DNA from: JAOPZW01 sp963788935
GTDB lineage: Bacteria; Actinomycetota; Thermoleophilia; Solirubrobacterales; Solirubrobacteraceae
DNA length: 64,000 bases
Direction of reading: 5' to 3'
Assembly: GCA_963788935.1 (NCBI GenBank)
Contig: CAWBIM010000008.1
Span: forward strand, 310,001-374,000
Part shown: positions 50,254-59,661 of the stretch, one piece after another
Layout of the letters: each line of letters begins with the position of its first letter
Numbering within the stretch: the stretch's first letter is position 1
Notes under the pieces: generated by a model
Told to the model about the DNA's origin: nothing
What the model saw: only the letters and a program-made list of their open reading frames with translations
Database searches by the model: none
Position numbers and translations under genes: made by a program

Positions 50254-51017
50254 CCGGGGCACCAGTATGTCCGACGGTTGTTCTCGCCCAACCCGCTTGA
50301 CCGGATCCGCGCGCCGCAGTGCGGGCAGGGCTGCCCCGCTTTGCCGTAGATCGCGATCGCGCCACGGTCGAAGCCGACCGTCGCGCTGCGGGCCATCCGC
50401 GGCCGGACGGCGTCGATGACGGCCATCGCCTCGTCGTCGCCCACCCGCCGCGTCTCGCGCCACGGGTCGACGGCCGCGGCGAAACAGCCCTCCGTGCGCC
50501 AGATCGTCCCGAGCCCGGCGACGGTGCGCTGGTCGAGGAGCGCGTCGCCGATCGGCCGCGTCGGGTCGTCCTCGCGGAGGCGCCGCAGGAAGCGGTCGCG
50601 GTCGAACTCGGGGGCGAGGACGTCGGGGCCGAGGGCGGCGAGCTGCTGGTCGAACCGCGCCCGACCGGCGGTCATGAGCTCGAGCACCGGGCCGTCGAAC
50701 TGCACGACCTCGTGGCCCTCGGCGCGGAAGACGAGCCACGCGCGCCGCGGCGAGCGCCGCCAGCGCTGACCCTCCGCGAACACGCCCCACCAGCCCGTCA
50801 TCCGCAGGTGCGAGTGGATGACGAGGTCGCCCGCGAAGCGGATGAACAGGTGCTTGCCGTGCGCGTCCACGCTCTCCACGACCCGCCCGCCGAGGCGCTC
50901 GGGCCAGCGGTCCTTGCCGAAGCGCGGGTGGGGCGTGGCGATCTCGTCCGGGACGCGCCCGGCGAGGACCGGGCGGATCTTGTTCGCCGCGTGGTGGATG
51001 GTGTCGCCCTCGGGCAT
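50241..51017 (-). CDS. nei: Fpg/Nei-family DNA glycosylase (endonuclease VIII type)
   Basis: 258-residue bifunctional base-excision glycosylase. The N-terminal PEGDTIHHAA supplies catalytic Pro2/Glu3 in the Nei form (PEGDxI rather than PELPEV of Fpg). The helix-two-turn-helix region has GDALLDQRTVAGLGTIWRTE and the C-terminal zinc finger is CPHCG-x-CPGC. It excises oxidised pyrimidines. 24 bp downstream of lhr on the same strand: in mycobacteria lhr and nei are also adjacent, so the repair pairing is conserved. Confidence 0.92.
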   Translation of the reverse strand: MPEGDTIHHAANKIRPVLAGRVPDEIATPHPRFGKDRWPERLGGRVVESVDAHGKHLFIRFAGDLVIHSHLRMTGWWGVFAEGQRWRRSPRRAWLVFRAEGHEVVQFDGPVLELMTAGRARFDQQLAALGPDVLAPEFDRDRFLRRLREDDPTRPIGDALLDQRTVAGLGTIWRTEGCFAAAVDPWRETRRVGDDEAMAVIDAVRPRMARSATVGFDRGAIAIYGKAGQPCPHCGARIRSSGLGENNRRTYWCPGCQT

Positions 51018-51041
51018 GCCGTCGCCCAGCGTACGGACGGG

Positions 51042-54000
51042 CTACGCGCTGAGGGTCAGCTTGCGCGGGCCCTGGCGGAAGCCCATCTCGACGAGCAGGC
51101 TCTCCCACGCGGACCCGACGACCGGCTCGCCGTCCACGCGCTCGAGCGACAGCCGGCGCGCGCGGTCGCCGGTCACGAAGTCGGCGAGCGCGGACAGCGC
51201 CGGGCGCACGCGCGGGTCGTCGGCATCGACGAGGAAGGTCAGGCCGCGGCCGCCGCGCTCGACGTACACGACGGGCTCGGCGCCGGCGAGGACGACGTAG
51301 GCGCCGGCGACGCGCTGGGGCTTGCGGTGCTCCGTATCGCGCTTCGGCCACGGCAGCGCCGCCCCGTAGGGCTGGGCCGGATCGGTCGCGGCGAGCACGA
51401 TCGGCGGCGTCTCCTCGCCCGAGCCGGCCGAGCGCAGCCGCTCGACCGCGCCCGGGAGCGCGAACTGCGCGCCGCCGAGACCCTCCACGAAGTAGCCGCG
51501 GCGGCAGGTGCCGAGCGTCTCGAGCTGCGACAGCGCGTCGTAGAGGATCGAGAAGCCGCCGGGGATCCCCTCGGCCAGCACCTGCTCGCGGCTCACGATG
51601 CCGTAGCGCTCGAGCAGCAGCTCGGCGACGGTGCGGCGGCGCTGGCCGGGCTCGGGCTCGCGGCGGAAGATCGGGGTCGTCAGCGACCAGCGGCCCTGGA
51701 CCTGCGCGTGCGCGCCGCTGCGGCGGGTGCCGAACCGGCGGCCGGCGCGGCCCCGGTCGCGCAGCGTCGAGCGCTGCGCGCGGGCGAGCGTCAGCCGCGG
51801 GGCGCGCAGCGGCGCCCAGGCGTCGTTCGTGACCTCGCCGGCCCACACGAGGTCCCACAGCGCCTCCTGGATCTCCTCGGGGCTCAGGGCGAGCTCGGCG
51901 AGGAAGTCGGTGAAGAAGCAGGGTGAGAGCTTCAGCCGCTCGCGCAGGATCTCGTGCGGCTCGTCGGCGGGCGGCTCGCCCTTGTAGGGCGGCGGGCCGA
52001 TCGCCTCGGCGTCGTCGCGGAAGTAGAGCGCGACCTTGCCCGAGTTGCGCCCGAGCGACCCGGCCCCGACCCAGACGATCTCGCCGCTCGCGCAGAGCTG
52101 GTCCATCCACGTCGGCGAGTAGGCGCCGACACGGCGCGGCAGCACGTCGCGCTCCCAGACGTCGGCGGGCAGCGCGATCCCCTGCAGCGGGACGAGGACC
52201 TCGCGCAGGCGGTCGACCCCGGCGCCCGCCGCCGGATGGCGGTCGACGCCCTGCCAGCTCGGCAGGAAGGCCGCGAGCGCGCGCTGGTCGGAGGCCTCGA
52301 TCTCCTGGCGCAGGACGGCGAGCGACGCGCGGCGCAGGCGGCGCAGGACCTCGGGGTCGCACCACTCGCGCTCGCTCCCGCCGGGGCGCAGCTCACCGCG
52401 GACGAGCGAGCCGCCGCGCTCGAGCGCTCCGAGCGCGCTCGTCGGGTCGACGCCGTAGCGGCCGCGCAGCTCCGCGGTCGTGAACGGGCCGTGGGTGCGC
52501 GCGTAGCGGGCGGCGAGGACCTCGAACGGGCGGTCGACGTCGGCGAGGAACGCCTCCGGCAGGCCGCCCGGCGGGACGGCGCCGAGCGCGTCGCGGTACA
52601 GGCCGGCGTCGTCGGCCGCGATCCACCGCTGCTCGCCGCCGACGCGCAGGTGGATCGCGCGGCGGTCGGCCTCGAGCGTGTCGAGCAGCGCCGCGGCGTC
52701 GACGCCGGCGAGCACGCGGTCGCGCACCTCGTCGGCGCTCAGGTCGCCGACGCGGCGCAGGACGTCGTGCGAGCGAGTCGGCGCTCGTCGCGCGCGTGCG
52801 GTCCGAGCGGTGCTGGAGGTCGGCCTCGACCTGCTCGAGCGCGCCCGGGTCGATGAGCTCGCGCAGCTCCTCCTGGCCGAGCAGCTCGCGCAGCAGGTCG
52901 CGGTCGAGCGAGAGGGCGGCGGCACGCCGCTCGGCGTTCGGCGTGTCGCCCTCGTACATGTACGTCGCGACGTAGTCGAACAGCAGCGACGAGGCGAACG
53001 GCGACGCGGTCGGCGTCTCGACCTCGACCATCGTCAGCTCGCGGCGGTGCAACCCGCGCAGGAGGTCGACGAGGCCGGGGACGTCGAGGACGTCGCGCAG
53101 GCACTCGCGGTAGGTCTCGAGGATGATCGGGAAGTCGGCGTAGCGCTGGGCGACCTCGAGCAGCGACTGCGACTTCAGCCGCTGCTGCCACAGCGGCGTG
53201 CGCCGCCCGGGGTAGGCGCGCGGGATGAGCAGCGCGCGGCCGGCGTTCTCGCGGAACCGCGCCCCGAACAGCGCGCTCGAGGACAGCTCGGCGACGACGG
53301 CGTCCTCGATCTCGTCCGGCTCGAGCATCACGAGGTCCGCGCCGGGCGGCTCGTCGGCGTCGGGGAGGTGGACGATGATGCCGTCGTCGGACCAGATCGC
53401 GTCGGACTCGAGGCCGAAGACGTCGCGGATCCGCGCGCTGAGGGCGAGCGACCAGGCGGCGTGGACGCGCCCGCCGTACGGGCTGAGGACGCACAGCCGC
53501 CAGTCGCCGATCTCGTCGCGGAAGCGCTCGACGACGATCGTGCGGTCGCTCGGCACGACGCGGGTGGCCGCCTGCTGCTCGGCGAGGAAGTCGAGGAGGT
53601 TCTTGGCGGCGAGCGGGTCGAGGTCGTAGTCCTCCTCGAGGGTCTTCGCGCTCTGGTCGACGGCCCAGCGGCTGAACGCGCCGATCTCGCGCCCGAGCTC
53701 CTTCGGGCGCCCGACGCCGTCGCCCTTCCAGAACGGCACCGCGCCGGGCACGCCCGGCGCGGGGGAGACGGTGACGCGGTCGCGGCCGATGTCCTCGATC
53801 CGCCACGACGACGCGCCGAGCAGGAACGTCTGGCCGGGGCGGGCCTCGTAGACCATCTCCTCGTCGAGCTCGCCGACGCGGCGGCCGTCCGGGAGCACGA
53901 CGGCGAACAGGCCGCGGTCGGGGATCGTGCCCGCGTTCGTGACCGCGAGCTGGCGCGCGCCCTTGCGCGCGCGGATCGTCCCGGCGACGCGGTCCCACAC

Positions 54001-55447
54001 GATCCGCGGGCGCAGCTCGCCGAACTCCTGCGACGGATAGCGGCCGTCGAGCATGTCGAGGACGTTCTCGAGCAGCTCGCGCGGCAGCTCGGCGTAGGAG
54101 TGGGTGGCGGTGACGAGGGCGTGGACGTCGTCGACGCCGACCGCGTCCGGCTCGGCCGACGCCGTGATCGCGACGATCTGCTGGGCGAGGACGTCGAGCG
54201 GGTTGCGCGGCACGACGGTCGGCTCGATGCGGCCCTCGCGCATGAGCTTGACGACGACGGCGCACTCGAGCAGGTCGCCGCGGAACTTCGGGAAGATCCG
54301 GCCCTTGCTGACGTCGCCGACGTGGTGGCCGGCGCGGCCGATGCGCTGCAGACCGCGGCTGACCGACTTCGGCGACTCGACCTGGAGCACGAGGTCGACC
54401 GCGCCCATGTCGATGCCGAGCTCGAGCGAGGAGGTGGCGACGAGACACGGCAGCTCGCCGGCCTTGAGCATCTCCTCGACGACGACGCGCTCCTCGCGCG
54501 CGAGCGAGCCGTGATGGGCGCGGGCGATGTCCTCCTCGGCCAGCTCGTTCAGGCGCAGCGCGAGGCGCTCGGCGCCGCGGCGGTTGTTGACGAAGACGAT
54601 CGTCGAGCGGTGCTCGCGGACGAGGCGGAGCAGCTCGGGGTAGATCGCGGGCCAGATCGAGCGGCGGGTCGCCTCGCCCCCGGCCAGGGGATCGAGCGGA
54701 TCGAGCGGGTCGCTCGCGGTCGGGGTGGGCGGGGTCGAATTCAGCTCGACCATCGACTCGACCGGCACGTGGATCTGCAGGTCGAGCGGCTTGCGCACGC
54801 CGGCGTCGACGACCTTCGCCGTCCGGCGCGGGCCGACCATGAAGCGGCCGACCTCCTCGAGCGGGTTCTGCGTCGCGCTCAGGCCGATGCGCTGCGGGTC
54901 GCGGTCGTCGTTGAGCGCGGCGAGGCGCTCGAGGGTCAAGGCGAGGTGCGCGCCGCGCTTCGTCGCGGCGACCGCGTGGATCTCGTCGATGATCACCGCC
55001 TCGACGCCCCGGAACATCTCGCGCGCCTGCGAGGTGAGCATGAGGTACAGCGACTCGGGGGTCGTGATGAGGATGTCGGGCGGTTCGCGGCGCATCGCGA
55101 CGCGCTCGCGCTGGGGCGTGTCGCCCGTGCGCACCGACACCTTGAGGTCGGCCCCGATGCCGCGCAGCGGCGCGCGGAGGTTGCGGTCGACGTCGTAGCT
55201 GAGCGCCTTGAGCGGCGAGACGTAGACGAGCCGCGTGTGGTCGGCGGGCTCGCGGCTCAGGCGGTCGAGGCCCCACAGGAAGGCGGCGAGCGTCTTGCCG
55301 CTGCCCGTGGGGGCGGAGATGAGCACGTGCTCGCCGCCCGCGATCGCCGGCCAGGCCTGCGCCTGGGCGGGCGTCGGGACCCTCGAACGCGCGCTCGAAC
55401 CACTCGCGGACGACGGGCGTGAAGGCGGATAGCGGAGAGGGAGCCAC
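51042..55447 (-). CDS. lhr: Lhr-type ATP-dependent helicase, interrupted by two +1 frameshifts
   Basis: Giant SF2 helicase, 1467 residues after repair, matching bacterial Lhr length (about 1500). N-terminus: VAPSPLSAFTPVVREWFERAFEGP, then break 1 (extra G near 55376-55378), PTPAQAQAWPAIAGGEHVLISAPTGSGKTLAA (motif I), VIIDEIHAVAATKRG (motif II), GLSATQNPLEEVGRFM (motif III), VFVNNRRGAERLA, QRIGRAGHHVG (motif VI). Break 2 near 52770 (extra C) splits the winged-helix/Lhr-CTD region; the C-terminal 550 residues (HDVLRRVGDLSADEV onward) are intact. Lhr unwinds 3'-tailed DNA and RNA:DNA hybrids and is damage-inducible in mycobacteria. GTG start at 55447. Confidence 0.88.
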
Positions 55448-55507
55448 GTCCAACGAGCGTACCCCCGCCCCGCACGTACACATGTTCGGTTTTCCGCCCT
55501 TCCGGGG

Positions 55508-56239
55508 TCAGCCGCTCCGCAGCCCGCGCGCGAGCCCCCGCACCCAGTCGTGCGTGGCCTCGGCGTGGCGGATCGTCGCGGCGCGGGCGGCGTCCTGGTC
55601 GCCATCCGCGATCGCGGCGACGATCGGCCCGTGGCCGGCCTGCGAGACGCGGCGGGCGCGGGCCGGACCGGGGGTGATGGCGAGCACCTCGCCGAGCTCG
55701 ACCTGCAGCTGGGCCTCGGCCGCGACGAGGCGGTGCGAGCGCGCGAGCTCGGCGATCAGCACGTGGAAGCGCGCGTCGGCGCGGCGATAGGCGGCGGCAT
55801 CGTCCGCGGCGGCCTCGACCGCCGCCGCGGCGTCCCGCAGGCGCGGGAGCTCGCCGGGCGTGCGGCGCCCGGCGGCCAGCGCGGCGGCCTCGCCCGATAC
55901 GGCGCGGCGCCAGTCCGTGAGCGCGCGGAGCTGCTCGGCGGTGGGCGGGTCGAGCGCCGGCGGCGGCGGGTCCGGCGCGACGAACGCGCCGCCCGTCCGT
56001 CCGCGGCGGATCTCGATCAGGCCGGCGTCCTCGAGGACCGCGAGGGCCTGCCGAAGCGTCATCCGCGCCACGCCGAGCGTCTCGGCGAGCTCGATCTGGC
56101 CGGGCAGCCGCTCGCCGGGCGGGAGCAGCCCGGCGCCGATCGCCTCCCCGATCCGGCGCACGACCTGCTCGACCGCGCCCGTCGGCTCGACGGGCGACAG
56201 GAGGAGGTCTCGGGCGATGGCGGGAGCGGCTCTGGACAT
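55508..56239 (-). CDS. GntR-family regulator with FCD (FadR-like) domain
   Basis: 243 residues. The wHTH (about 20-90) is QVVRRIGEAIGAGLLPPGERLPGQIELAETLGVARMTLRQALAVLEDAGLIEIRRGRTGGAFV. The all-helical FCD domain (about 100-235) contains DWRRAVSGEAAALAAGRR, RADARFHVLIAELARSHRL and HGPIVAAIADGDQDAAR, giving the D-H-H metal/ligand residues. It lies 29 bp from a divergent phytanoyl-CoA dioxygenase-family gene, with CTAA-N10-TTAG at 56248-56265 between them as the likely operator; it probably represses that gene and itself. Confidence 0.9.
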   Translation of the reverse strand: MSRAAPAIARDLLLSPVEPTGAVEQVVRRIGEAIGAGLLPPGERLPGQIELAETLGVARMTLRQALAVLEDAGLIEIRRGRTGGAFVAPDPPPPALDPPTAEQLRALTDWRRAVSGEAAALAAGRRTPGELPRLRDAAAAVEAAADDAAAYRRADARFHVLIAELARSHRLVAAEAQLQVELGEVLAITPGPARARRVSQAGHGPIVAAIADGDQDAARAATIRHAEATHDWVRGLARGLRSG

Positions 56240-56247
56240 GAAAAGGG

Positions 56248-56265
56248 CTAAGTGCTAGACATTAG
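56248..56265. promoter_or_regulatory. Candidate GntR operator in the divergent spacer
   Basis: CTAA-N10-TTAG inverted repeat, also readable as TAGAC-AT-TAGAC direct repeat, filling most of the 29 bp gap between the GntR gene and the dioxygenase ATG. Confidence 0.4.
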
Positions 56266-56268
56266 ACC

Positions 56269-57126
56269 ATGGAGCCGACGCCTGACCAGATCGCCGCCTA
56301 TCGCCGTGACGGCTTCCTCGTCGTCGAGCGCTTCCTCTCCGACGACGAGGTCGCCCGCCTGCGCGAGCGCTTCGCCGCCTGCTTCGCCCACGAGTGGGAG
56401 ACGGGCCTGCGCCCCGACGAGGTCAACTACGACCCGAAGAGCACGCCGCCGGACCTCACCCGCCAGCTCTGCAACGCGTGGAAGGCCGACCGCACGGTCG
56501 CCGCCACGGTGCTCGCGGCGCGCAACGCGGAGTTCGGCGCCGCGCTCGCGGGCGTCACCGGGCTGCGTCTGCTGCAGGACAACCTCATCTGGAAGCCGCC
56601 GTCGGGCAAGGCGCTGCTCTGCCACCAGGACGCGGCCTACACCGACTTCCTCGACCCGAAGAACATGACCACGTGCTGGATGGCGCTCGACGACACGGCG
56701 GCCGACAGCGGCACGATCTACTACGTCAAGGGCTCGAACCACTGGCCGCGCGCGCCGCTCGGCGGCGACTTCCACGCGCCGGACGACTGGCTCGCGCACG
56801 TCCGCGCCTCGATGCCGCCCGACACCGAGCTCGAGCTCGTGCCGATCGAGGTCCCGGCCGGGGGCGCCGCCTTCCACGACGGCTGGACGTTCCACGGCTC
56901 GCCCGTCAACGAGCGCGACGACGCCGAGCGCCGGGCGATGGTCAGCCACATGATCTCGACCGACACGCGCTGGAACCCCGCGCACTCGCACGCGATCTAC
57001 TCGAAGTACCGCCGCCCGGGCGAGGTCGAGATGGACGAGGCGTTCTTCCCGATCATGTGGCGGGCGGACGGCCACCGCACGCGCGCGATCGACACCGAGT
57101 TCGCGCCCGCCGCGGTCCCGGTCTGA
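56269..57126 (+). CDS. Phytanoyl-CoA dioxygenase (PhyH)-family Fe(II)/2-oxoglutarate oxygenase
   Basis: 285 residues, non-haem iron oxygenase. The iron triad is visible: H and D in LLCHQDAAYTDF and the distal His in DGWTFHGSPVNERDD, followed by an Arg for 2-oxoglutarate in the RRAMVSHMIS stretch. N-terminal YRRDGFLVVERFLSDDEVARLRERF is the standard opening. Substrates in this family range from phytanoyl-CoA to ectoine and secondary metabolites; none can be chosen. It is probably controlled by the adjacent GntR protein. Confidence 0.87.
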   Translation: MEPTPDQIAAYRRDGFLVVERFLSDDEVARLRERFAACFAHEWETGLRPDEVNYDPKSTPPDLTRQLCNAWKADRTVAATVLAARNAEFGAALAGVTGLRLLQDNLIWKPPSGKALLCHQDAAYTDFLDPKNMTTCWMALDDTAADSGTIYYVKGSNHWPRAPLGGDFHAPDDWLAHVRASMPPDTELELVPIEVPAGGAAFHDGWTFHGSPVNERDDAERRAMVSHMISTDTRWNPAHSHAIYSKYRRPGEVEMDEAFFPIMWRADGHRTRAIDTEFAPAAVPV

Positions 57127-57133
57127 GGCGGCG

Positions 57134-57667
57134 TCAGGCGGCGGCGACCCGCGCCCACGCGCCGACGGCCGAACCCGAGCCGTCGCGCACGGCCGGCGTG
57201 GCGAGCCCGGCGGCGGCGAACGTGCGGCGCAGGCGCGGCGCGGCCTCCTGCGGGCTCTCCGCGGCCTCCTGGACGCAGACGACGCCGCCCGGCCGCAGGC
57301 GGGCGGCGGCCGCGCGCAGCGTCCGCGCCGGGTCGGGCAGGTCGAGCAGGACGGAGCGGGCGACGACGGCGTCGAAGCCGCCCTCGGGCAGCACCGGCAC
57401 CGCGAGGTCGCCGACGGCGAGGTCGACGTGCTCGATCTCCTCGCGCTCGCAGCGCACCGCCGCCAGCATGAGGGTGCGCAGGTCGCGGTCGACGCTCACC
57501 ACCCGCCCGGACGGGCCGACGATCCGCGCCGCGAGCAGCGCGACGTCGCCCGCGCCGGTGCCGAGGTCGAGCACGCGCATCCCGGGTCCGACCCCGGCGT
57601 CCGCCAGCAGGCGCTCGGTCAGCGGGTCGTCTTCGCGGTCGGAGGTGGTGGTGTCGGTCGTGCGCAT
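57134..57667 (-). CDS. Class I SAM-dependent methyltransferase
   Basis: 177 residues. SAM-binding motif I is MRVLDLGTGAGDVALLAARIVGPSGRVVSVDRD (about 31-63), followed by motif II/III-like GGFDAVVARSVLLDLPDPARTLRAAAARLRPGGVVCVQE. This is the generic UbiE/methyltransf_25 type. No substrate clue. ATG 57667 is preferred over an upstream GTG 57730 because the extra 21 residues (rich in Arg and His) do not look coding. Convergent with the oxygenase gene (7 bp between stops). Confidence 0.82.
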   Translation of the reverse strand: MRTTDTTTSDREDDPLTERLLADAGVGPGMRVLDLGTGAGDVALLAARIVGPSGRVVSVDRDLRTLMLAAVRCEREEIEHVDLAVGDLAVPVLPEGGFDAVVARSVLLDLPDPARTLRAAAARLRPGGVVCVQEAAESPQEAAPRLRRTFAAAGLATPAVRDGSGSAVGAWARVAAA

Positions 57668-57787
57668 GGTCGGGTCCCCGGGGTGGTGTCGATGGTCAAC
57701 GGCGTGCCGCCGGCGGAACCGGCGACACACCCCGAGGACGCTTGCACGCGGGGACCCTTCCGGTGTGTGCGTCGTCGCACGCAGCGC

Positions 57788-58531
57788 TCAGCGTGCGACG
57801 AGGTCCCGCGCGCGGGCGAGGACCGCGTCCATCATCGGCTCGGTCAGGCGCCCGGTGAACGTGTTCTGCTGGGACGGGTGGAAGCAGCCCAGGAGCGGCA
57901 GCCGGTCGCCGCCGTCGAACAGCGCGTCGTGGCCGAAGCGCGGCCGCGGGCGCGGGTTCTCGAGGCCCGCGGCGCGGCGCAGGCGCAGCGCGGCGTCCCA
58001 TGCGAAGCCGCCGAGGCAGACGATCAGACGGACCGAGGGCAGCAGCTCGAGCTCGCGGACCGACCACGGCAGGCAGGTGTCGCGCTCGGCCGGCGTCGGC
58101 CGGTTGGCGGGCGGCGCGCAGCGGACGGCGGCGGCGATCCATGCGTCGTGCAGGCGCAGCCCGTCGTCGCGACGGGTCGAGGTCGGCTGGTTGGCGAAGC
58201 CCGTGCGGTGCAGCGCGGCGAACAGCCAGTCGCCCGAGCGGTCGCCGGTGAACACGCGGCCGGTGCGGTTGCCGCCGTGGGCGGCGGGCGCGAGGCCGAG
58301 GATCAGGACCCGCGCCGCGGGGTCGCCGAAGCCGGGGATCGGCGCGCCCCAGTAGTCCTCGGTCGCGTACGCGGCGCGGCGCTCGCGCGCGACCTGCTCG
58401 CGCCAGGCGACGAGCCGCGGGCAGGCGCGGCAGGCGACGATCCCGGCCTCGAGGCGCGCGAGCGTCGGGGCGCGCGCGGCGGCCGCGACGACGGCGGCGG
58501 CGTCCGTGGCCGCCCCGGCCGGCGCGGTCAC
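57788..58531 (-). CDS. Uracil-DNA glycosylase, family 5 (UdgB)
   Basis: 247 residues. Fe-S cysteines in VACRACPRLVAWRE, VRCAPPANR and DTCLPW; motif A GLAPAAHGGNRTGRVFTGDRSGDWLF lacks the catalytic Asp/Asn of other families, as typical of family 5; motif B CFHPSQQNTFTG. UdgB removes uracil, hypoxanthine and other deaminated bases and is common in actinobacteria and thermophiles. GTG start overlaps the TetR stop (GTGA), so they are coupled. A tail of about 120 bp of non-coding DNA separates it from the methyltransferase. Confidence 0.9.
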   Translation of the reverse strand: MTAPAGAATDAAAVVAAAARAPTLARLEAGIVACRACPRLVAWREQVARERRAAYATEDYWGAPIPGFGDPAARVLILGLAPAAHGGNRTGRVFTGDRSGDWLFAALHRTGFANQPTSTRRDDGLRLHDAWIAAAVRCAPPANRPTPAERDTCLPWSVRELELLPSVRLIVCLGGFAWDAALRLRRAAGLENPRPRPRFGHDALFDGGDRLPLLGCFHPSQQNTFTGRLTEPMMDAVLARARDLVAR

Positions 58532-59181
58532 CCGCGGCGGCCGCGGTCCAGCGTGCCGAGCATGAGCCGCGTGATCACGGGCTCGAGCGCGGTCGGGCTG
58601 TCCGGCCGTCCGGTACGCAGCTGGCGGGCGACGAGCTCGACCGCGGCGCCGATCACCGCGAACGCGTCGTCGGCCGTCGCGAACGTCGGCGCGCCGTAGC
58701 GCGGGGCCGTGCGCGCGTTGTCGCGGTGCAGGCCGTCGGCGAAGGCCTCGAGGATCGCGTCGCGGCGAGCCGCGGCGCGCGGGCCGGCGCCGATGATCTC
58801 GAGGAGCAGCGTCTGGGCGGAGTTGCGGTGGTCGTCGAGCGTGTCGAGGAACGCGCGGACGTTGGCCGCGACGTGCTCGTCGTAGCTGCCGTACTTGCGT
58901 TCCTGCCCGGCGGCCGCCATCGCGTGCGTGACCTCCGCGGCGGCCGCGTCGAACAGCGCGAGGATGCACTCCTCCTTGTTGGCGAAGTGCTCGTAGAACG
59001 TCGCCTTCGACATCCCGGCCTCGCGGCTGATCGCCTCGGCGCTCGCCTCGGCGTAGCCGACCCGGGCGAAGACGGCCGCCGCGGCCTCGAACAGGCGCTG
59101 GCGCTGGACCCCGAGCCGTACGTCGAGCGGCGGCGCGTGCCGGCCGCGGGGGACGGAGACGGTCGGGCGAGGGTCGGCCAT
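58528..59181 (-). CDS. TetR-family transcriptional regulator
   Basis: 217 residues. The N-terminal HTH (about 22-70) is RQRLFEAAAAVFARVGYAEASAEAISREAGMSKATFYEHFANKEECILALFD, canonical TetR. The C-terminal ligand domain is variable and gives no hint. Upstream codons before ATG 59181 are not homologous. It is coupled to udgB (4 bp overlap) and lies 32 bp from a divergent lipoprotein gene; either could be its target. Confidence 0.92.
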   Translation of the reverse strand: MADPRPTVSVPRGRHAPPLDVRLGVQRQRLFEAAAAVFARVGYAEASAEAISREAGMSKATFYEHFANKEECILALFDAAAAEVTHAMAAAGQERKYGSYDEHVAANVRAFLDTLDDHRNSAQTLLLEIIGAGPRAAARRDAILEAFADGLHRDNARTAPRYGAPTFATADDAFAVIGAAVELVARQLRTGRPDSPTALEPVITRLMLGTLDRGRRG

Positions 59182-59213
59182 CGCCGCCCATGGTAGGTAG
59201 CCTCCCCGTCCGC

Positions 59214-59651
59214 ATGACGTCACACCCGGCCCGCACGTTGCCCGCGCTCGTCGCCGCCGTCCTCGCGGCGGCCCTGCTCGCCGCCGGCTGCGCCCCCTCG
59301 ACCGACAGCTCGAGCAACAGCACGAGCAAGTTCAAGGGCGACGCCCGCCTCGCCGCGCAGACGGTCGAGGACCTCCAGTCCGCGGCCAACGACAGCGACG
59401 AGGCCGAGATCTGCGACCAGCTGCTCGCGCGGGCGTTCGCCGGCCGGATCGCCTCCGCCGGGGGCAGCTGCACCGACGGCGTCGACGAGGCCATCAAGGA
59501 TGCCGACAGCATCGACATGACCGTCGAGAGCGTGCAGGTCAGCGGCGATCAGGCGACCGCGCGCGTGAAGCTCGAGACGGGCAAGAACGACCGCCGGGCG
59601 ACGTTCCGGCTCGTCCGCGAGAACCGGCGCTGGAAGATCGCCGGGCTCTGA
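59214..59651 (+). CDS. Small secreted lipoprotein with NTF2-like fold
   Basis: 145 residues. Lipoprotein signal TLPALVAAVLAAALLAAGC with lipobox LAAGC, a Ser/Asn-rich linker, then a compact domain: ARLAAQTVEDLQSAANDSDEAEICDQLLARAF, two Cys (EICDQ, GSCTDG), VSGDQATARVKLETG and ATFRLVRENRRWKIAGL. The C-terminal strand pattern resembles NTF2/SnoaL-like or DUF4878-type stress lipoproteins. Function unknown. Ends 10 bp before convergent rmlB. Confidence 0.7.
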   Translation: MTSHPARTLPALVAAVLAAALLAAGCAPSTDSSSNSTSKFKGDARLAAQTVEDLQSAANDSDEAEICDQLLARAFAGRIASAGGSCTDGVDEAIKDADSIDMTVESVQVSGDQATARVKLETGKNDRRATFRLVRENRRWKIAGL

Positions 59652-59661
59652 GCCCGCGGCC

